This document shows, piece after piece, positions 47,091 through 58,885 of a DNA stretch of 64,000 bases (position 1 is the first letter of the stretch; every line of letters starts with the position of its first letter). Location of the stretch: contig NC_016476.1 in assembly GCF_000226095.1 (NCBI RefSeq), forward strand, positions 992,001-1,056,000. Reading direction: 5' to 3'. Source of the DNA: Thermothelomyces thermophilus ATCC 42464 (Eukaryota > Ascomycota > Sordariomycetes > Sordariales > Chaetomiaceae). The translations under genes were made by a program, and so were the position numbers. Under the pieces are notes generated by a model, which saw only the letters and a program-made list of their open reading frames with translations, had not been told where the DNA came from and did not search any database.

Positions 47091-48427
47091 CTATGAGCCT
47101 ATTGTGACTGGTGCAGGGGCTCCTTGCCTGATCGAATCCCCCTTGTCCCGTCCAACCCGAGCTGGCCCTCCGGCGCTCCTAATGCATGTCCTGATGCGGT
47201 CCCGCGCTTGCTCGTGGAGGTGAATGAGGAAGCTGAGCTGGAGGTCGAGGGTCCCCGCCATGGAAAAGCCGTCTATGACCAGCTCGGGCATCAAGTATCG
47301 CATGCTCTCGGGGATGGGGCCGCTGTTGCGGAGCCGGACTAGAATGTCGAGAGCACGTGAAAACAAGAGATCCAGCCGGGTATAGCAACTGAGAGCCATA
47401 AGTGCGGTCGAGGGGTCGTAACGTTTCGGGCCGTGCGCAGTCGCCTCGTCGTGGGCCCGGATCCGCGTAATGATGTCTTTGAGCCGGCAGGTCAGTTGGA
47501 ACAGGCTCCCTGTGCGTAGATCGCCGATGTTGAGATCGGCAATGGAAGAGCCGTCGGAGGAAGCCGGCGAGTTGCCGGCCGACGGGGAGCTGCCGGCTTG
47601 GGGCTGGCTCATGTCATCCGAGTTGGGGGTCATCGCGGGCCGCAGATATGACTTGTCTCGCTCGCGATGGAGGGGATGCTGAAAGAGGGCCACGTTTAGC
47701 TCACAGAGCTGTGTGAGGAGCTGGATCTGCTCTTGATCACCGCTTGTCTCCTCGACTTTCGTGGTAGCGAGATCTATAGGGTGGCCCTCGTGTATGCATC
47801 CGTGGTTTGATTGATTTTCCTCAGCCAGCTTCCCCCCGGCATCAAGCGGCGGTGTGAGCATTTCACTCTGTAGGCCGAAGGGACGACTGCTATCGGTTGT
47901 CGCAGTTCCTGTCGACATTGGAGGCGACACCGCCATCGGCGCTATGACCGTCGTGCTCCTGGGGGCGAAGAGATTGAGACCGTCGTGTTCAGGGAACCTG
48001 TCGGAGTATGAGACCCACAAGCTCAGGTATGCGGAAGAGCGCAGTGGCCTGACGAGTTAGACTTAAGTTGGACATACCATGGGAAGAATTCTGGCGGGTC
48101 GGAGAGCACACTGGCTGAGTTCATGGTGATGTCGGTGTCCCCGTCGGAGATGGGCGGAGTAGGCGTCGCATTCTGCTCGTTCCAGCAATACATTCCTTGG
48201 CCGCCGCCCGGAGCGCCCGGACTTTGGGCGCAACTGTGGCTGCTAGTGCTCTGGCTGCGATTCTGTCGTCGCGGCGGCCTCCCCATCGGCCGCGGCGGGG
48301 GGATGGTGCATACGGCATTGGCCCTCGCGCATCGCTGGCATTGCGGCTCGTTAGGGTCCCATGTGCATCGGAGCTTCTGCCCGCGGCAGCGATCGCAGGC
48401 TCCTTTCTGTGCGTTTGTTCTGGCCAT
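47091..48427 (-). CDS. Zn2Cys6 transcription factor
   Basis: Exon 1 is 48078-48427 and exon 2 is 47091-48021, joined over a 56-bp intron (GTATGT...GAG), giving 426 aa. The binuclear cluster is at the N-terminus: CDRCRGQKLRC then CQRCARANAVC, the six cysteines that bind two zinc ions. It is followed by RPMGRPPRRQ, a basic AT-hook-like linker. The middle is Ser/Pro-rich and the C-terminal half is helical (SRALDILVRLRNSG, LDLQLSFLIHLHEQARDRI). The small size, about 430 residues, and the lack of a clear fungal-specific TF middle domain resemble AflR-type pathway regulators. No biosynthetic gene cluster is in the window, so the target is unknown. It is nuclear by inference. Confidence 0.85.
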
Positions 48428-51333
48428 CTGGGGTCGCGCTGCAATTCTTCCTCCTTCAGGACGGGTGCGATTGAGTCTGGAGGTGAGGTCGGTCTGAGGT
48501 TTGGGGGCGCGCCTCTTGAGGGTGGGAGGTGGCTGAGTGAAGGTCGTCTTCTGATTACTGTCTAGGTCCGAGGGGGTGAGAGGGACTACTCGGGAACCTC
48601 AAAGCTTAGGTAGCGAAGTAACTCCGTAATTAGTGGGGCAGGTACACCACCTCTACGGACGAAATGACCCGGTCGGCGGGGGATTGGGCTCAGTGGGCTC
48701 ACTCGGACCGCACATATCCACGAAGTTGTAGGTAAACGGAAAACGCCGACCGTCACCCATCTAATCTAGGTAACCTGAGTTTTGGACTATGGCGATAGGA
48801 ACGTAGCATTTTTTCCAGTCGATTCCCCCGCGCCGCGCCAATCTCTGGCTTTCACGAGGGTGCATCAAGCGAATCGCGACCCCGAGTACTCCGAAGGTAC
48901 CCCGAGTACATACACTGATACGGGGTGCAGTTCCCGACACAGCCACAACAAACACATTACAGCGATCTATGTATGTACATACATATGTAGGATTACACAA
49001 CACAGCAAAGCCACGGTTTCGCCTCTTATCTCCCTATCGCAGGTAATACTGGAATTTCTCTCTCTGACTCTCTCTCTTTTATTTTATTTTTTTTTACCTG
49101 GAGTGGGTTTTATACTGGTATGTTCACGAGCGTAGTGGAACCGTGCGAAGCTCTACATCTCGGTGTCCGGAGTTGACTCCCCGCCATCCGGACGGAGTTG
49201 ACTCTCGCCAGCCACGCATCATCCACACGGATGCGTCCCAACGGTGCCACCCCCAAGATCGGCAACGAACCATACCACGTCAAGTGCTAGCGACAACTTC
49301 GGGCTTCGCGCCCGGCTTGCATGCGAAGCGGCTGAATGAGGAAATAAGCATATCGCCGTCCTGGGGCACCAGTCCTGCCGCCGTTGCCATTCCCGTGAGT
49401 AGCCATGCCAAGTGATTTTTGAGTAAGTGAGCAAGCTTGGCTGCATCAGCTCCGTGATTCGAATCGAGAGCCGCTTCCACGCGAGCAAAGTCCCAAGTGC
49501 CCTCGAACCCTTCACCCTCCCCCTCCCACCGGCCTTCTCCGAGGCTCGCAAATTTTCGGGGGGAGGAGGAGGGGAAGACTCGGCGGCGTCCCTTTGCGCC
49601 CAGAGTTTGATACGCCATGCGCGGGCATGTCAACCCGCCATTATTACTATCGTGTTGGAGCATAGGTACCCCCACCAATGCTATTGATGATGATTGATCC
49701 CCATAAAATTTCGTGGCAGTTCAGCACCAAGCTCAACCACCCGAGACTTTCATTTTCCTCTTACGATATTCTCGCGCTACTCGAATGACAAAATAGAGCT
49801 AAGCTAGGACAATGCGTGATACTGGTCTGTGATGGTGTGAACGGTTTCCTCAACAAATGGGTTCCTTACCTAAGGAAGGTACTCTGTTCGGAGCACATGG
49901 CTGGTATTTAAACCCCTGTACTTTCAAGGTCGGATTTGAATTTCGCCACTCCTTCTTCTCAAGGGCTTGCCTAATTAGTGTACGCTCTCGTGGCTTTCTA
50001 TAGTGAAAATGCATCAACCGGATATGCGGCCTTGCGGTTACGGCTGAGAGGCTGTTCTTATTCCAAATCAGATCACACGATATTTCACACCGAAGTAAGC
50101 ACCGTAGTAAGCAGTAAGCTTATTTGGTCACAGGCCCAGCAGCGAGTTCGGAGAATATAACCCTCTAGGTGCTGCCACGCACAAAGCTATCATAAGGCAG
50201 GTATGCAGCGACCGGGCCCGACTCACTACCCCTCACCGAACTGGAAGGTGAATCTGTCCTTCGAACTCCGCGTACATGAATGTACGAAGTACAGTACATA
50301 CAACAAGGTCTTCACATTCTGGCCCGCGGTACCACAGACCTTGCGCACCTGAGGGCCCCCACCCCCTCCCCCCATCTCGGCCCGGCCTTGGCCACCAACT
50401 GCCAAGCCTACAAAATCCGCCTTCCACCCCCATGAAAACTCGCCTTCCCCTTACATCTCCCTACCTGAATTCAGAAAGAGGGTAACGCGGTGGAAAACCA
50501 GGCCGACTATCTTCACAGCGACCGTCTCCGTCTGATTGGTGCTTCGGTGTCCGGCGCAGATTTGGCTGTTGGGATCGGAATCCTTCATGGCTCCTACCAC
50601 GCCATGATACCAACCTCGGCGTCACCCCCGATGAACATGAGATGAGAGCCTTGCGGAGTCAGTTTGTCTCTCACCTCAGTCACACCCTTGCAACTTTCGA
50701 GCCAAAATGCGCATTGTCCCCTCAATCCCTTTTTTTCGTTTAAATAAGGCCACATTCAGACAACCTCCATTTGCAGGGAGACCAAATCGCAATTCTCACC
50801 CTTCTAACTGAGTTCCCTAGTGGATTTTCTTTCCGTTGCCTAGAACGCCTGTTGTCTTTACCGCGTTGCTTCTAGTACACCACAGAAGCTAGTGGATTAT
50901 CCTGAGTGTTCTCTGTTAAGGAATCCACTCGCCGTCATGATCCGAACTGTTCATGCTCCTGGGCCAAAGCAGATCCGATATAGGGGTTGTGGGTGAGAAC
51001 GATGGTATAATTAGAGTATTCCAAATATCGGTGATCACACGTCAAAATCCGCCTCAGCAAGAAGTCGGAGAACGCCGACTGCGGTTTTCGCTCTTCCATC
51101 ACGTATCGGGTTGACCCCCCAGGCTCTTCTCGGAGGTCTCGGTCAAATGCGGCCCGATCGGACCGGAAAGCGCCACACCTTACATTCGAGCCGTCCTCTC
51201 TGTCAGTGCCGGCGGGTGTGTGACTTGATGAGGCCCCCAGTGAGGGCTTCCAGAAGCAATGAGCGGCGTCATCGGCCGGGAAGCAGAAATCTTGGCCCCC
51301 TAAAGGCAGTCGGCTAGGTGGTCAATCCGTTTA
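48428..51333. other. Long gene-poor region
   Basis: About 2.9 kb upstream of the Zn2Cys6 gene. Motifs seen: TGTATGTACATACATATG (about 48968-48985), a pyrimidine-rich tract (about 49058-49092), a twice-repeated CGGAGTTGACTC (about 49168-49205) and a palindrome-like GTACGAAGTACAGTAC (about 50282-50297). A minus-strand frame at 49280-49678 contains a helical segment (AAKLAHLLKNHLAWLL) that could be a gene remnant, but its start and neighbours are not convincing. Confidence 0.35.
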
Positions 51334-51338
51334 CATCT

Positions 51339-51557
51339 TGATGGAAGATGGTTCCAGTAGATGGAAGAAAGTTGGTAAGTTCAAAATAGTTCAAAAGAGC
51401 GATGTCTTCTTCCTACGTATGCTGGCCCTGTAGCTCTGTATAAGTAGAGGATAGGAACAAAGAACCCTCCGTTTGCCAGCCCGTTTGCCAGATCCACAGG
51501 GCTTATCTTATCCAACCTTACATGATGGACGCGTCCACAGTCAAACGAACTGTATCA
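51339..51557 (+). mobile_element. Solo LTR, copy 2
   Basis: A 219-bp relative of 31155-31342, starting TGATGGAAGATGG and ending CTGTATCA. It is flanked by a perfect 5-bp duplication CATCT (51334-51338 and 51558-51562). Relative to copy 1 it has an extra GATGGAAGA unit near its left end and a short duplication of CCGTTTGCCAG. Same orientation as copy 1. No internal sequence remains. Confidence 0.85.
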
Positions 51558-51562
51558 CATCT

Positions 51563-51924
51563 ATAAAGGGGCCACGAGTCAATGCTCTTTTCCTTTACTT
51601 GGTTAGGTAGGTAGGGAGGTACTTCGTGCATAATTATATATCGTCTCTATCCCATCTTTTGCGTTTCTTTGGAACTAACCAAGCTTAATAAATAGATTAT
51701 GTTTCACGCCGCTTCTCCCTCCAGCGTTACACCTCCTACACAACACTATACTAACCTGATTTCCGTATTCAGCGATATCCCAACCCCTAAGCGCTCTTAG
51801 TCATCCCGAAATACCACGCACACTCAATTTCATCACTTGCTGCAAAGTTCATACCGTGGTTGACTAAGATATTACGCTCTTTCGGGTTCGGTCCAACAGT
51901 ATCACCCTCAACACCCTTACCTCC
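51563..51924. other. Intergenic region right of solo LTR 2
   Basis: About 360 bp containing TAGGTAGGTAGGGAGGTA (about 51605-51622). No gene was recognised. Confidence 0.35.
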
Positions 51925-52245
51925 ATGTTTGACTCAAGCTTGGTCCAAGTCAGCTGCGAGAAGGGCATACGTTTCGAGTGGCTGCCATACGATACCATCG
52001 GGGGTTCGCTTAGGTACTCCTACACGCTGCCCTACGATTTCACTTCCACGCACATTCCGAGCAGACACTTAGTCGGTTATCTCCACACCGCCCGCTTCTA
52101 CTCTCTGAAGAATGCCAACTTGAAGTTATCAAGCTTCCCCGATAAGGAAGCACCCGCTTTTGCGCTGAAGTCTGTCCCGTGCCATGCCACTCTACGCGAT
52201 TTTCAATACGTATTATTTCATCTGTGGGCTGCCGCACATATTTGA
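51925..52245 (+). CDS. Short uncharacterised ORF, possibly a gene remnant
   Basis: An ATG-started 106-codon frame (MFDSSLVQVSCEKG...) with coding-like codon use. I recognise no domain. The following DNA (52246-52560) contains further protein-like stretches in other frames, so this may be the first part of a decayed gene. No introns could be placed convincingly. Treat it as hypothetical. Confidence 0.3.
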   Translation: MFDSSLVQVSCEKGIRFEWLPYDTIGGSLRYSYTLPYDFTSTHIPSRHLVGYLHTARFYSLKNANLKLSSFPDKEAPAFALKSVPCHATLRDFQYVLFHLWAAAHI

Positions 52246-52779
52246 CGCTCAAGATGTTGGAATCCGATCGCGTCGTGCGTGAGGCGTGCGGTGGAGAGAG
52301 ATTTACTGTAGACGTGGACGGCGCACCACTTCGGGCGATGGCTACTACGGAGGTATTCTAGAATACTAGATGACACTCCGAGGCACCACCATGGAGACGC
52401 CTCCGCCCGGACCACGGGCGATGATGGTTGACATCGGGGAACGTTGTCACCAAACCTTCCCGGGAGCAAGCATGGATGGGTGGGTGCTCTTGATCCGGAC
52501 TTCCGGGACGACCAACCGCCAATCGGAGCGGTCTGAAGGAGTTCGGGATTGATTTGAATGACGAGGGCAACATCTTTTAATTACCCGTGCTACCCCCGGC
52601 TTTTGAGGGGTCGGAAACATACGTAGGTAGGTGAGGTAACATATTCCGTCGCGATAAAGCTTGAACCTCCGTTACACACACGGAATCTTCGAGCTCACCA
52701 ATCGGCTCCTCGATAAGGTGGTTGTTGAGAGATGGTTTGAACAAACATCAATTACAGATTGAATCGAACAGTACACTTG

Positions 52780-53594
52780 TATCATCATGGAGTTCAATCC
52801 CACCAGAGCAAATCGTCCACAACGAAGGTTGCGACCTGCATTACGGGTACCAAGACAAGGGGCCGCTCATCACCTTCATCCCCGGCGGCAACGGCCACGG
52901 GCGGCAGTTCAACAAAATGATGGCCGCGCTGTCCGGCAGGTTCACCTGCGTCACCTTTGACCGGCGCCAGATGTCGGCAAGCAGAGTGTCAGTCAACAAG
53001 CTACTGAGCCTTCCCCAGCAGGCGCGCGACATCCGCGCCTTCGTCAAGGCCATGGGCTTCGACAAGTCCATCCTTCTTCGGCAGCAGCGGCGGCGGCTTC
53101 TTCGCCTTCCAGTTCGCCCTCGACTTCCCCGACATGGCCGACCACCTGATCGCCACCGTCGGCCTTCTCCCCGATGCTTCCGCCCTGCTGGACTGGTTCA
53201 ATCATCTCTTGGAGGTGTACGAGACCCGCGGGTTGGAGGAAACGTCCGTGAGTTTAACCAGAAGATGACTGGGTATGATGACGAGGGAATCCCGAAGACG
53301 GAACCGCCAGAGCCGGAGAACGTCCGAATCTTCTGGGCCAACGAGATCCCCGTTCTTGTGGCGTACATCCCCAACTTTTGCCGGTTGAAGGAGAACAAGA
53401 CCAGTAGCGGTCTAATGAGGAGGATCCGTTGCAGGGACCCCTTCTTTGCCAGGGCAACGGTCGAGCAGGCAAAGATCCTGGACTGTCCCCTGCATGTAGT
53501 CCCGGGGCATCACCAATGGTTCGAAATTGAGACCAAGGAATTCCATTTCCCGGACATGCTGGAGACCCTGATAAGAAAGAGAAACGGCAGCTAG
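52780..53594 (+). pseudogene. Alpha/beta hydrolase relic with two frameshifts
   Basis: The frame reads IVHNEGCDLHYGYQDKGP, FIPGGNGHGRQFNKMMAALS and FTCVTFDRRQMSAS, the start of a fungal alpha/beta hydrolase (strand, oxyanion loop GGNG, next strand). Around 53,080 the frame shifts: the nucleophile elbow GSSGGGFFAFQFALDF and its continuation DMADHLIATVG lie in another frame. The original frame resumes around 53,235 with REFNQKMTGYDDEG and ends with VVPGHHQWFEIE, which could carry the catalytic His. No ATG precedes the conserved start in the right frame. Two compensating indels could in principle be sequence errors, but the missing start supports decay. Length and order otherwise fit hydrolases of about 270 residues. 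Confidence 0.6.
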
Positions 53595-54572
53595 AAATTG
53601 CCGAGGACGGATCTGCGGGAGGGTTCACGGAAGAAGTGGCACACAGCAAACATGTAGTGTCTCGGTGGAATTTTCAGCACAATGCACCTACCGTACTTGC
53701 CGCCGCAGAGCCGCCTGGAATCATCAGCCAAGTCAGGTAGGTAGATGTTCTAGCCCTACATCCACAACGTAGCAGGAGCCCTGAAGTGCTCCTTCACAGT
53801 GTCGCATGAAGACATGTTCGGGAGTTGGTTTCGGAGTTTGGTAAAGGGAAATGCCCCTAAAATGAAAAAAAAAAAAAAAAAACATAATAGCTGAACAAGC
53901 GAGAAGTTGGTCATGAGCGATGAACGAGATATATCCAACTTGTGGCGGTAATTAAGCACTCTCCTCCACTAACATCCCCGAGTCAACTCCCATAGCTTCC
54001 GTGCTCTGTATTAACGAACCACACATTTAACAAAGCGTTCTCGGCTGCTTTTTCATATCTAGATTAGCCGCAGGCTAGGACGGGAACGGCCATAAATCTC
54101 GGCCCGAGATGAAGTTCTCGGAGTTAACTGGATGAATTGCATGCAAGTATAGGTACCTTGGTATGAAGGTAGGGCGTCCTTACGAATTCGAAACCACCAA
54201 CTCCGAACAAAGTTTGTGCCTGATCAACGGTATCAGTCCCGGTTAGACAACGATATGTATAAAACTCCAATCTGGTCAGGATTTCGTGGTGCTGAGCGGC
54301 AGACGATGAAGTCAGGGCACTGTGCTATAGCGCCGCCGGTCAGAAAACTGCTCACGCAACCAGGCCCGGGCCGGAGACCCTGGATCGAAGCTGTGTGTCC
54401 AAGAGGTCGTATGGCTGACCAGTTTCAGCAGACTGGTTCGGTTGATGTCGGTAATGTATAATTACGGCAGTAAATTATTAACTCTGTAATAGTGGGGCCG
54501 GTAGGTTAACGTCAGGCTGCAGTCGCAATGCGCGATCTAGCCACTGGCTCGGAATCCTGTTAGCTAGCGGAG
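53595..54572. other. Intergenic region
   Basis: No gene was recognised. Contains an A-run of roughly 18 bases near 53865-53882 and a TACCTTGGTATGAAGGTAG patch (about 54153-54171). Confidence 0.35.
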
Positions 54573-54851
54573 TTAACTCCGACTATGTCCAGGGAAGAAG
54601 GCATGAAAGTAATACCCCGGAGCCTGGTCTCGAGTCCTGATCTGCCGGAGGAGTGGATCGGCAAAGGCGCACTTCGCAAACCAAAAGAAAGCAACCGCGA
54701 ATACCAAGCTGCCTAGTACCGCAGCCAAAATGACGACGGGAGAGGAATCGTATGGCGGACCGGCCAGTGGATCTGAAGTAGGGGAGCTCGAGTCATGCAA
54801 GGGTGCTGTACCCAAGTGGATCGTACTCGGTTCAGCATGTGCCGGCGGCAT
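54573..54851 (-). CDS. Possible small single-pass membrane protein
   Basis: A 92-codon frame beginning MPPAHAEPSTIHLG with one strong hydrophobic segment (VVILAAVLGSLVFAVAFFWF) at about residues 45-64 and a short tail. This looks like a small membrane protein or the last exon of a larger one. No family was recognised and no upstream exon was found with confidence. Confidence 0.3.
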   Translation of the reverse strand: MPPAHAEPSTIHLGTAPLHDSSSPTSDPLAGPPYDSSPVVILAAVLGSLVFAVAFFWFAKCAFADPLLRQIRTRDQAPGYYFHAFFPGHSRS

Positions 54852-55556
54852 CGCAACAACAGGAACCGCGAAGTTCAAGTGCGGAAAGAGAGATTAGGTT
54901 CAGGTACCAAGTTTATGTCGGGAATGCCGTCTGATTCTCAAGGCACCGAATCCGGGTAGTAATTAGTCCTCAAGCGGATTCCTTAGCATCCGAAGGTATC
55001 CACGGTATAATTAAATGATGATACCTATGAGATACACACTTGAGAATTGCCTCGGAGCATGTCAGTAACACCCTGACCTCATGGCAGTGTTGAGCGACGG
55101 CGACACGGAAGTTGTCAGACCCGGTTTTGTCAGACTTGTGTGTTATTATCATGACCACGCACGAAACTGGAATCTGTCCCCTTATAGCCGCCTCTCGGCT
55201 CTCCCGACGTGTTGTGACAGTTTTAAGATCCACGAAGGCAGGCAACAAATGACAACAGCCGTGCTTGTGCCGTTTTTGGTTGTTTTGAGCGACCCTCAGT
55301 CGATGCGGAGCGACCCGGAAATGGCACGGCCAGAGGTTTCGGTGCCTGAGACACCTTCCCTTCCTGGCCTGACGGGTCTTGCCACGTTATCCTGATACGG
55401 CAGCCTGGAAAGAGCGCAAACCCCCCTGGTTTTAGCGTCATTTGCGGATACCGGCTTCGCTTCGTCAACAAATCGACGCAGTGGTCTCCTCTCGAGCGAC
55501 TCTCGGAGATTTCCAATTCAACACCCTTCTCATCCACCAACACGAACGGGCACAGG
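54852..55556. other. Intergenic region upstream of the amidohydrolase
   Basis: About 700 bp with overlapping short frames that have no recognisable similarity. It presumably holds the amidohydrolase promoter. Confidence 0.35.
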
Positions 55557-56405
55557 ATGGACGAGAAGAGCAGCCTTCCGGCACACCGAGAGTCCCCCGC
55601 CCCCACTTCCGGGAGGCCGCGATGGCGGCGACAGAAACCGCGAAGATCCAGCGCACTGCGCTTCTTGGCGCTGGGCTGTTTGTGTTTCATCGCATTCGCC
55701 CAGTGGAAGCAGCTGTCGCACCGGCCGCTGCCGCCCAGAAACCCGGACATCACGCTGCACGGCCTCTCGGTCAAGCGGTTGCAGGACGATCTGGCCACCT
55801 GTGCGAAACTGCGCAAGACTCCGCAGGACCCCATCGGCCTCGGCCGGGAGCGCAACGCACGCTACATCGACGGCCATGCGCCGACACTCATCAAGAACGC
55901 GACCGTGTGGGTCGGCGAACCGGCCCCGGGCACTCCCCCGGATGCAGCACGGAAGGGGGCCGGTTACAGCTGGATCAAGGCCGACGTGTACCTGGAGCAC
56001 GGGCTGATCAAGCGCGTCGAGGACAACATCGAACTCTTCACGGTCGCCTGGGACACCGAGGTTTACGACGCCAAGGGACGCCCCCTGACCGCGGGCATCA
56101 TCGACATGCACAGCCACGCCGGTGTCGACTCGCTCCCCAGCCTCCGGGGGAACGAGGACACCAACGAGATGGCGTCCGACATCACGCCGTACGTCCGGTC
56201 CATCGACGGCATCCTGCCTCTGGACCACCAGATCCAGGTCATCAAGTCGGGCGGCGTCACCACCAGCCTGGTCCTGCCCGGATCCGCCAATAACATGGGC
56301 GGCGAGGCATACGTCATCAAGCACGCTGTGGGCAGGCCGGACGGGCGCAACGAGACCAGCGCCGCCGACATGCTGGCCGACCCGGACCGCAACTGGCGCT
56401 TCATG

Positions 56406-56437
<32 letters not shown>

Positions 56438-58607
56438 CTACGGCGACCCGGGCAAGCAGGGACCCACCAGCCGTCTCGGCGAGAGCTGGGAGTTCCGCCA
56501 CGCCTTCGAGCAGGCCGCCAAGCTGGTCCGGGAGCAGGACGACTGGTGCGACGCCGCCGCCGCCCGCGGCGTCCACCACATGAAGTCCTACCTGCCCCAG
56601 GAGCTCCGCTGGGAGTCGCTCGGAGCCCTGCTGCGCGACCAGGTCAGGTTGAACACGCACTGTTACACCATTCCCGACCTCGAGGCCTTTGTGGACCACA
56701 CCAACGAGTTCAAGTTCAAAGTCCGAGCCTTTCATCACGCTCACCAGACATACCTGGTCCCGGAAGTAGGTCTCCGCTGTTTTTTTTTTTTCCTTTTTTT
56801 CCCGCTTTTTTGATTTTTCTTTCCTTTTTTTTCCCGTTTGCTTTTCTCTTTCGTTTGGCCACCCTTGAGAAATGAGTGACCCCCGCCCCCAAGAATCTAA
56901 TTATTAACAGTTGCGCAGATCCTTAAGCGGGCGTACGGACGGGAGCCTCCAGCCTCCGCCTTGTTTGCGGACAACATGTGGTACAAGGCCGAGGCAAACA
57001 CGGCATCCGAGTACGCCGGCAAGATCCTTTACGACAACGGCTTGACGCCCATCTACGTCAGCGACAACCCGGTCCTCAATGCTCAACATGTAGTGTTTGA
57101 GGCTGCCAAGGCGTACAAGTACGGCCTGCCATACCATGCTGCGTTAGCCTCTGTGACCACGGCCCCTGCCGAGCGGCTCGGGTTCGGCAACAGGCTGGGC
57201 AAGGTTAAGCCGGGCTTTGATGCCGACGTCGTCGTCTGGGATAGTGATCCCCTCAGCGTGGGTGCCGCTCCCGTGCAGATCTGGATCGACGGGACGGCCC
57301 AATACGAAGACCCAGTGGAGCTGAAGAAGCCGGCTCCCGAACCGATCGTCCCCGACGAGAGCCTCTCCAAGATCCCGGAAGGTCCAGTAGCCATGGATGA
57401 GGTCATCTTCACCGGCGTCTCCAAGGTCTTGCTCAACAAAAACGTCGAGTCTTTATCTGCCAACAATATCGTCGTCGTGTCCAAGGGCAAGGTGACGTGC
57501 ATTGGCGCTTGCGAGTCCGAGCTGCGAGCCGCCGCCGAATCCAACACGCCGGTCGTCAAGCTGAAAAACGGCTACCTTACCGAGTCCTTCACCGTCTTCG
57601 GTTCCAAGATCGGCCTGAACGCCGTTGACGCCGAGAGCGCGACCGACAACGGCGCCAGCGGCAGCGCCTTCACCCGCGCCGAGGATGGTCTCGCGCTCGA
57701 CACCCAAAAGACCAACGTGTCGTACGCCTACGGCGTCACCAAGGCCATCTCGGCCCCGAAGCTGAGCGGTCAGGACACCAACCACGGCACCAGCGTCGGC
57801 TTCCTCACTGGCGCACTTACCCCGCTCTCCGAACACGCCGTCTTCGCGTCAGACGCCGCCGTGCACTACACCCTCACCCCGTCCGTCAAGTCCGCCTCGC
57901 TGCCGGACGTGTCCTCCATCTCGGCCGCCGTCGCCGCTCTCCGGCGCAAGCTCCTCGCTGCCGCCGTCGCCGCCCGCGCCGCGGCCCCCGTAGACGACCG
58001 GTACTCGGAAGACGCCTACCTGCGCCGCGTCGTCAACGGCTCGCTGCCGCTGGTGGTCACGGTCCACTCGGCCGACACCATAGCGGCCCTGCTCAAGGTC
58101 AAAGCGGCCGTCGAGAAGGAGTTGGAGGAGCAAAAGGAAGGGGCGCCGGCGCGCCGGCTGCGCCTGGTCATCCACGGCGGCGCCGAGGCGCACCTGCTGG
58201 CGCGGGAGCTGGCCGAGGCCCAGGTTGGCGTCGTACTGGCGCCGCTGCTGTCGTACGCGGCCTCGTGGGACCAGCGGCGGGCGCTGACGGGCGCGCCGCT
58301 GACGCGCGGGACCGCTGCGGACAGGCTGCTCGACGCCGGCGTGCCGACCGCCGTCGGCCCGGACGAGGACTGGGTCGTCCGCGACCTCGGCCTGCTGGCG
58401 GGCATCGTGTGGAAGAACGGCGAGGGCCGCGTCGACGAGCGCGCCGCCCTCCGCCTCGTCGGCGCCAACCTGTATGACCTCCTCGGCCTCGAGGAGCCCG
58501 GAGTCGACCAGGGCCACTTTGTCGTCTGGGAGGGCAGCCCGTTGGAGATCGACGGGCGGCTGAAGGCTGTCGGTGGGGGTAGGGGTTGGGTTGACGTTTG
58601 GGAGTGA
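55557..58607 (+). CDS. Membrane-anchored amidohydrolase with a second, degenerate amidohydrolase domain (CE9-like)
   Basis: Two exons, 55557-56765 and 56919-58607, joined in phase 0 (YLVPE/ILKRAYG) over a 153-bp intron rich in T-runs; 965 aa. A basic N-terminus is followed by a membrane segment (ALRFLALGCLCFIAFAQW, residues 33-50), so a type II anchor is likely. The first domain has the metal-binding H-x-H in GIIDMHSHAG (His185 and His187), later histidines in LNTHCY and FHHAHQ, and the closing amidohydrolase strand PGFDADVVVWDSDPL. The second half (about residues 545-965) repeats the scaffold and ends VDQGHFVVWEGSPLE, but no H-x-H was seen in it, so it is probably non-catalytic. Fungal homologues are often labelled carbohydrate esterase family 9 (N-acetylglucosamine-6-phosphate deacetylase-like). 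The true substrate is not evident. Confidence 0.88.
56766..56918 (+). other. Intron with long polypyrimidine tract (amidohydrolase gene)
   Basis: GTAGGT donor, CTAATTATTAAC branch area near 56896-56908 and GCGCAG acceptor. Between 56778 and 56855 the plus strand is almost pure pyrimidine with several T-runs, and the intron is longer than the others in the window. Confidence 0.75.
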
Positions 58608-58885
58608 AAGGTTCAAAGTTGGTTTTGGTCTGATCCTAATTACGGCACAAAGCCGGCGATGGCTCATTTAATTACCATAATCAATCAATCTACCAGCACT
58701 GGTGTGTGGTATATTTTGTTGCTTGAAAGGTCGACGGTTCTCCCCCACAACACAAAAGATGGCCCACAGGCCCCAATAAATCCCCCCCTCATCCAGTATA
58801 CCGGCCGTACCTTCTTCAGAGGGACGCTCAAGGCATAGGCTGGAGAAGTGAGAACCGACCAGTCCCCATCTCTTGCTCGGGTTTG
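58608..58885. other. Convergent intergenic region
   Basis: Short gap between the 3' ends of the amidohydrolase (plus) and the phosphotransferase (minus). Contains TTAATTACCATAATCAATCA (about 58668-58687), suited to 3' end formation. No gene. Confidence 0.4.

Noticed and set aside
55530-56744. 404-codon minus-strand frame over the amidohydrolase
   Set aside because: Shadow of a strongly coding plus-strand exon with H-x-H and other family motifs.
57849-58667. 272-codon minus-strand frame
   Set aside because: Shadow of the amidohydrolase second exon, low-complexity in composition.
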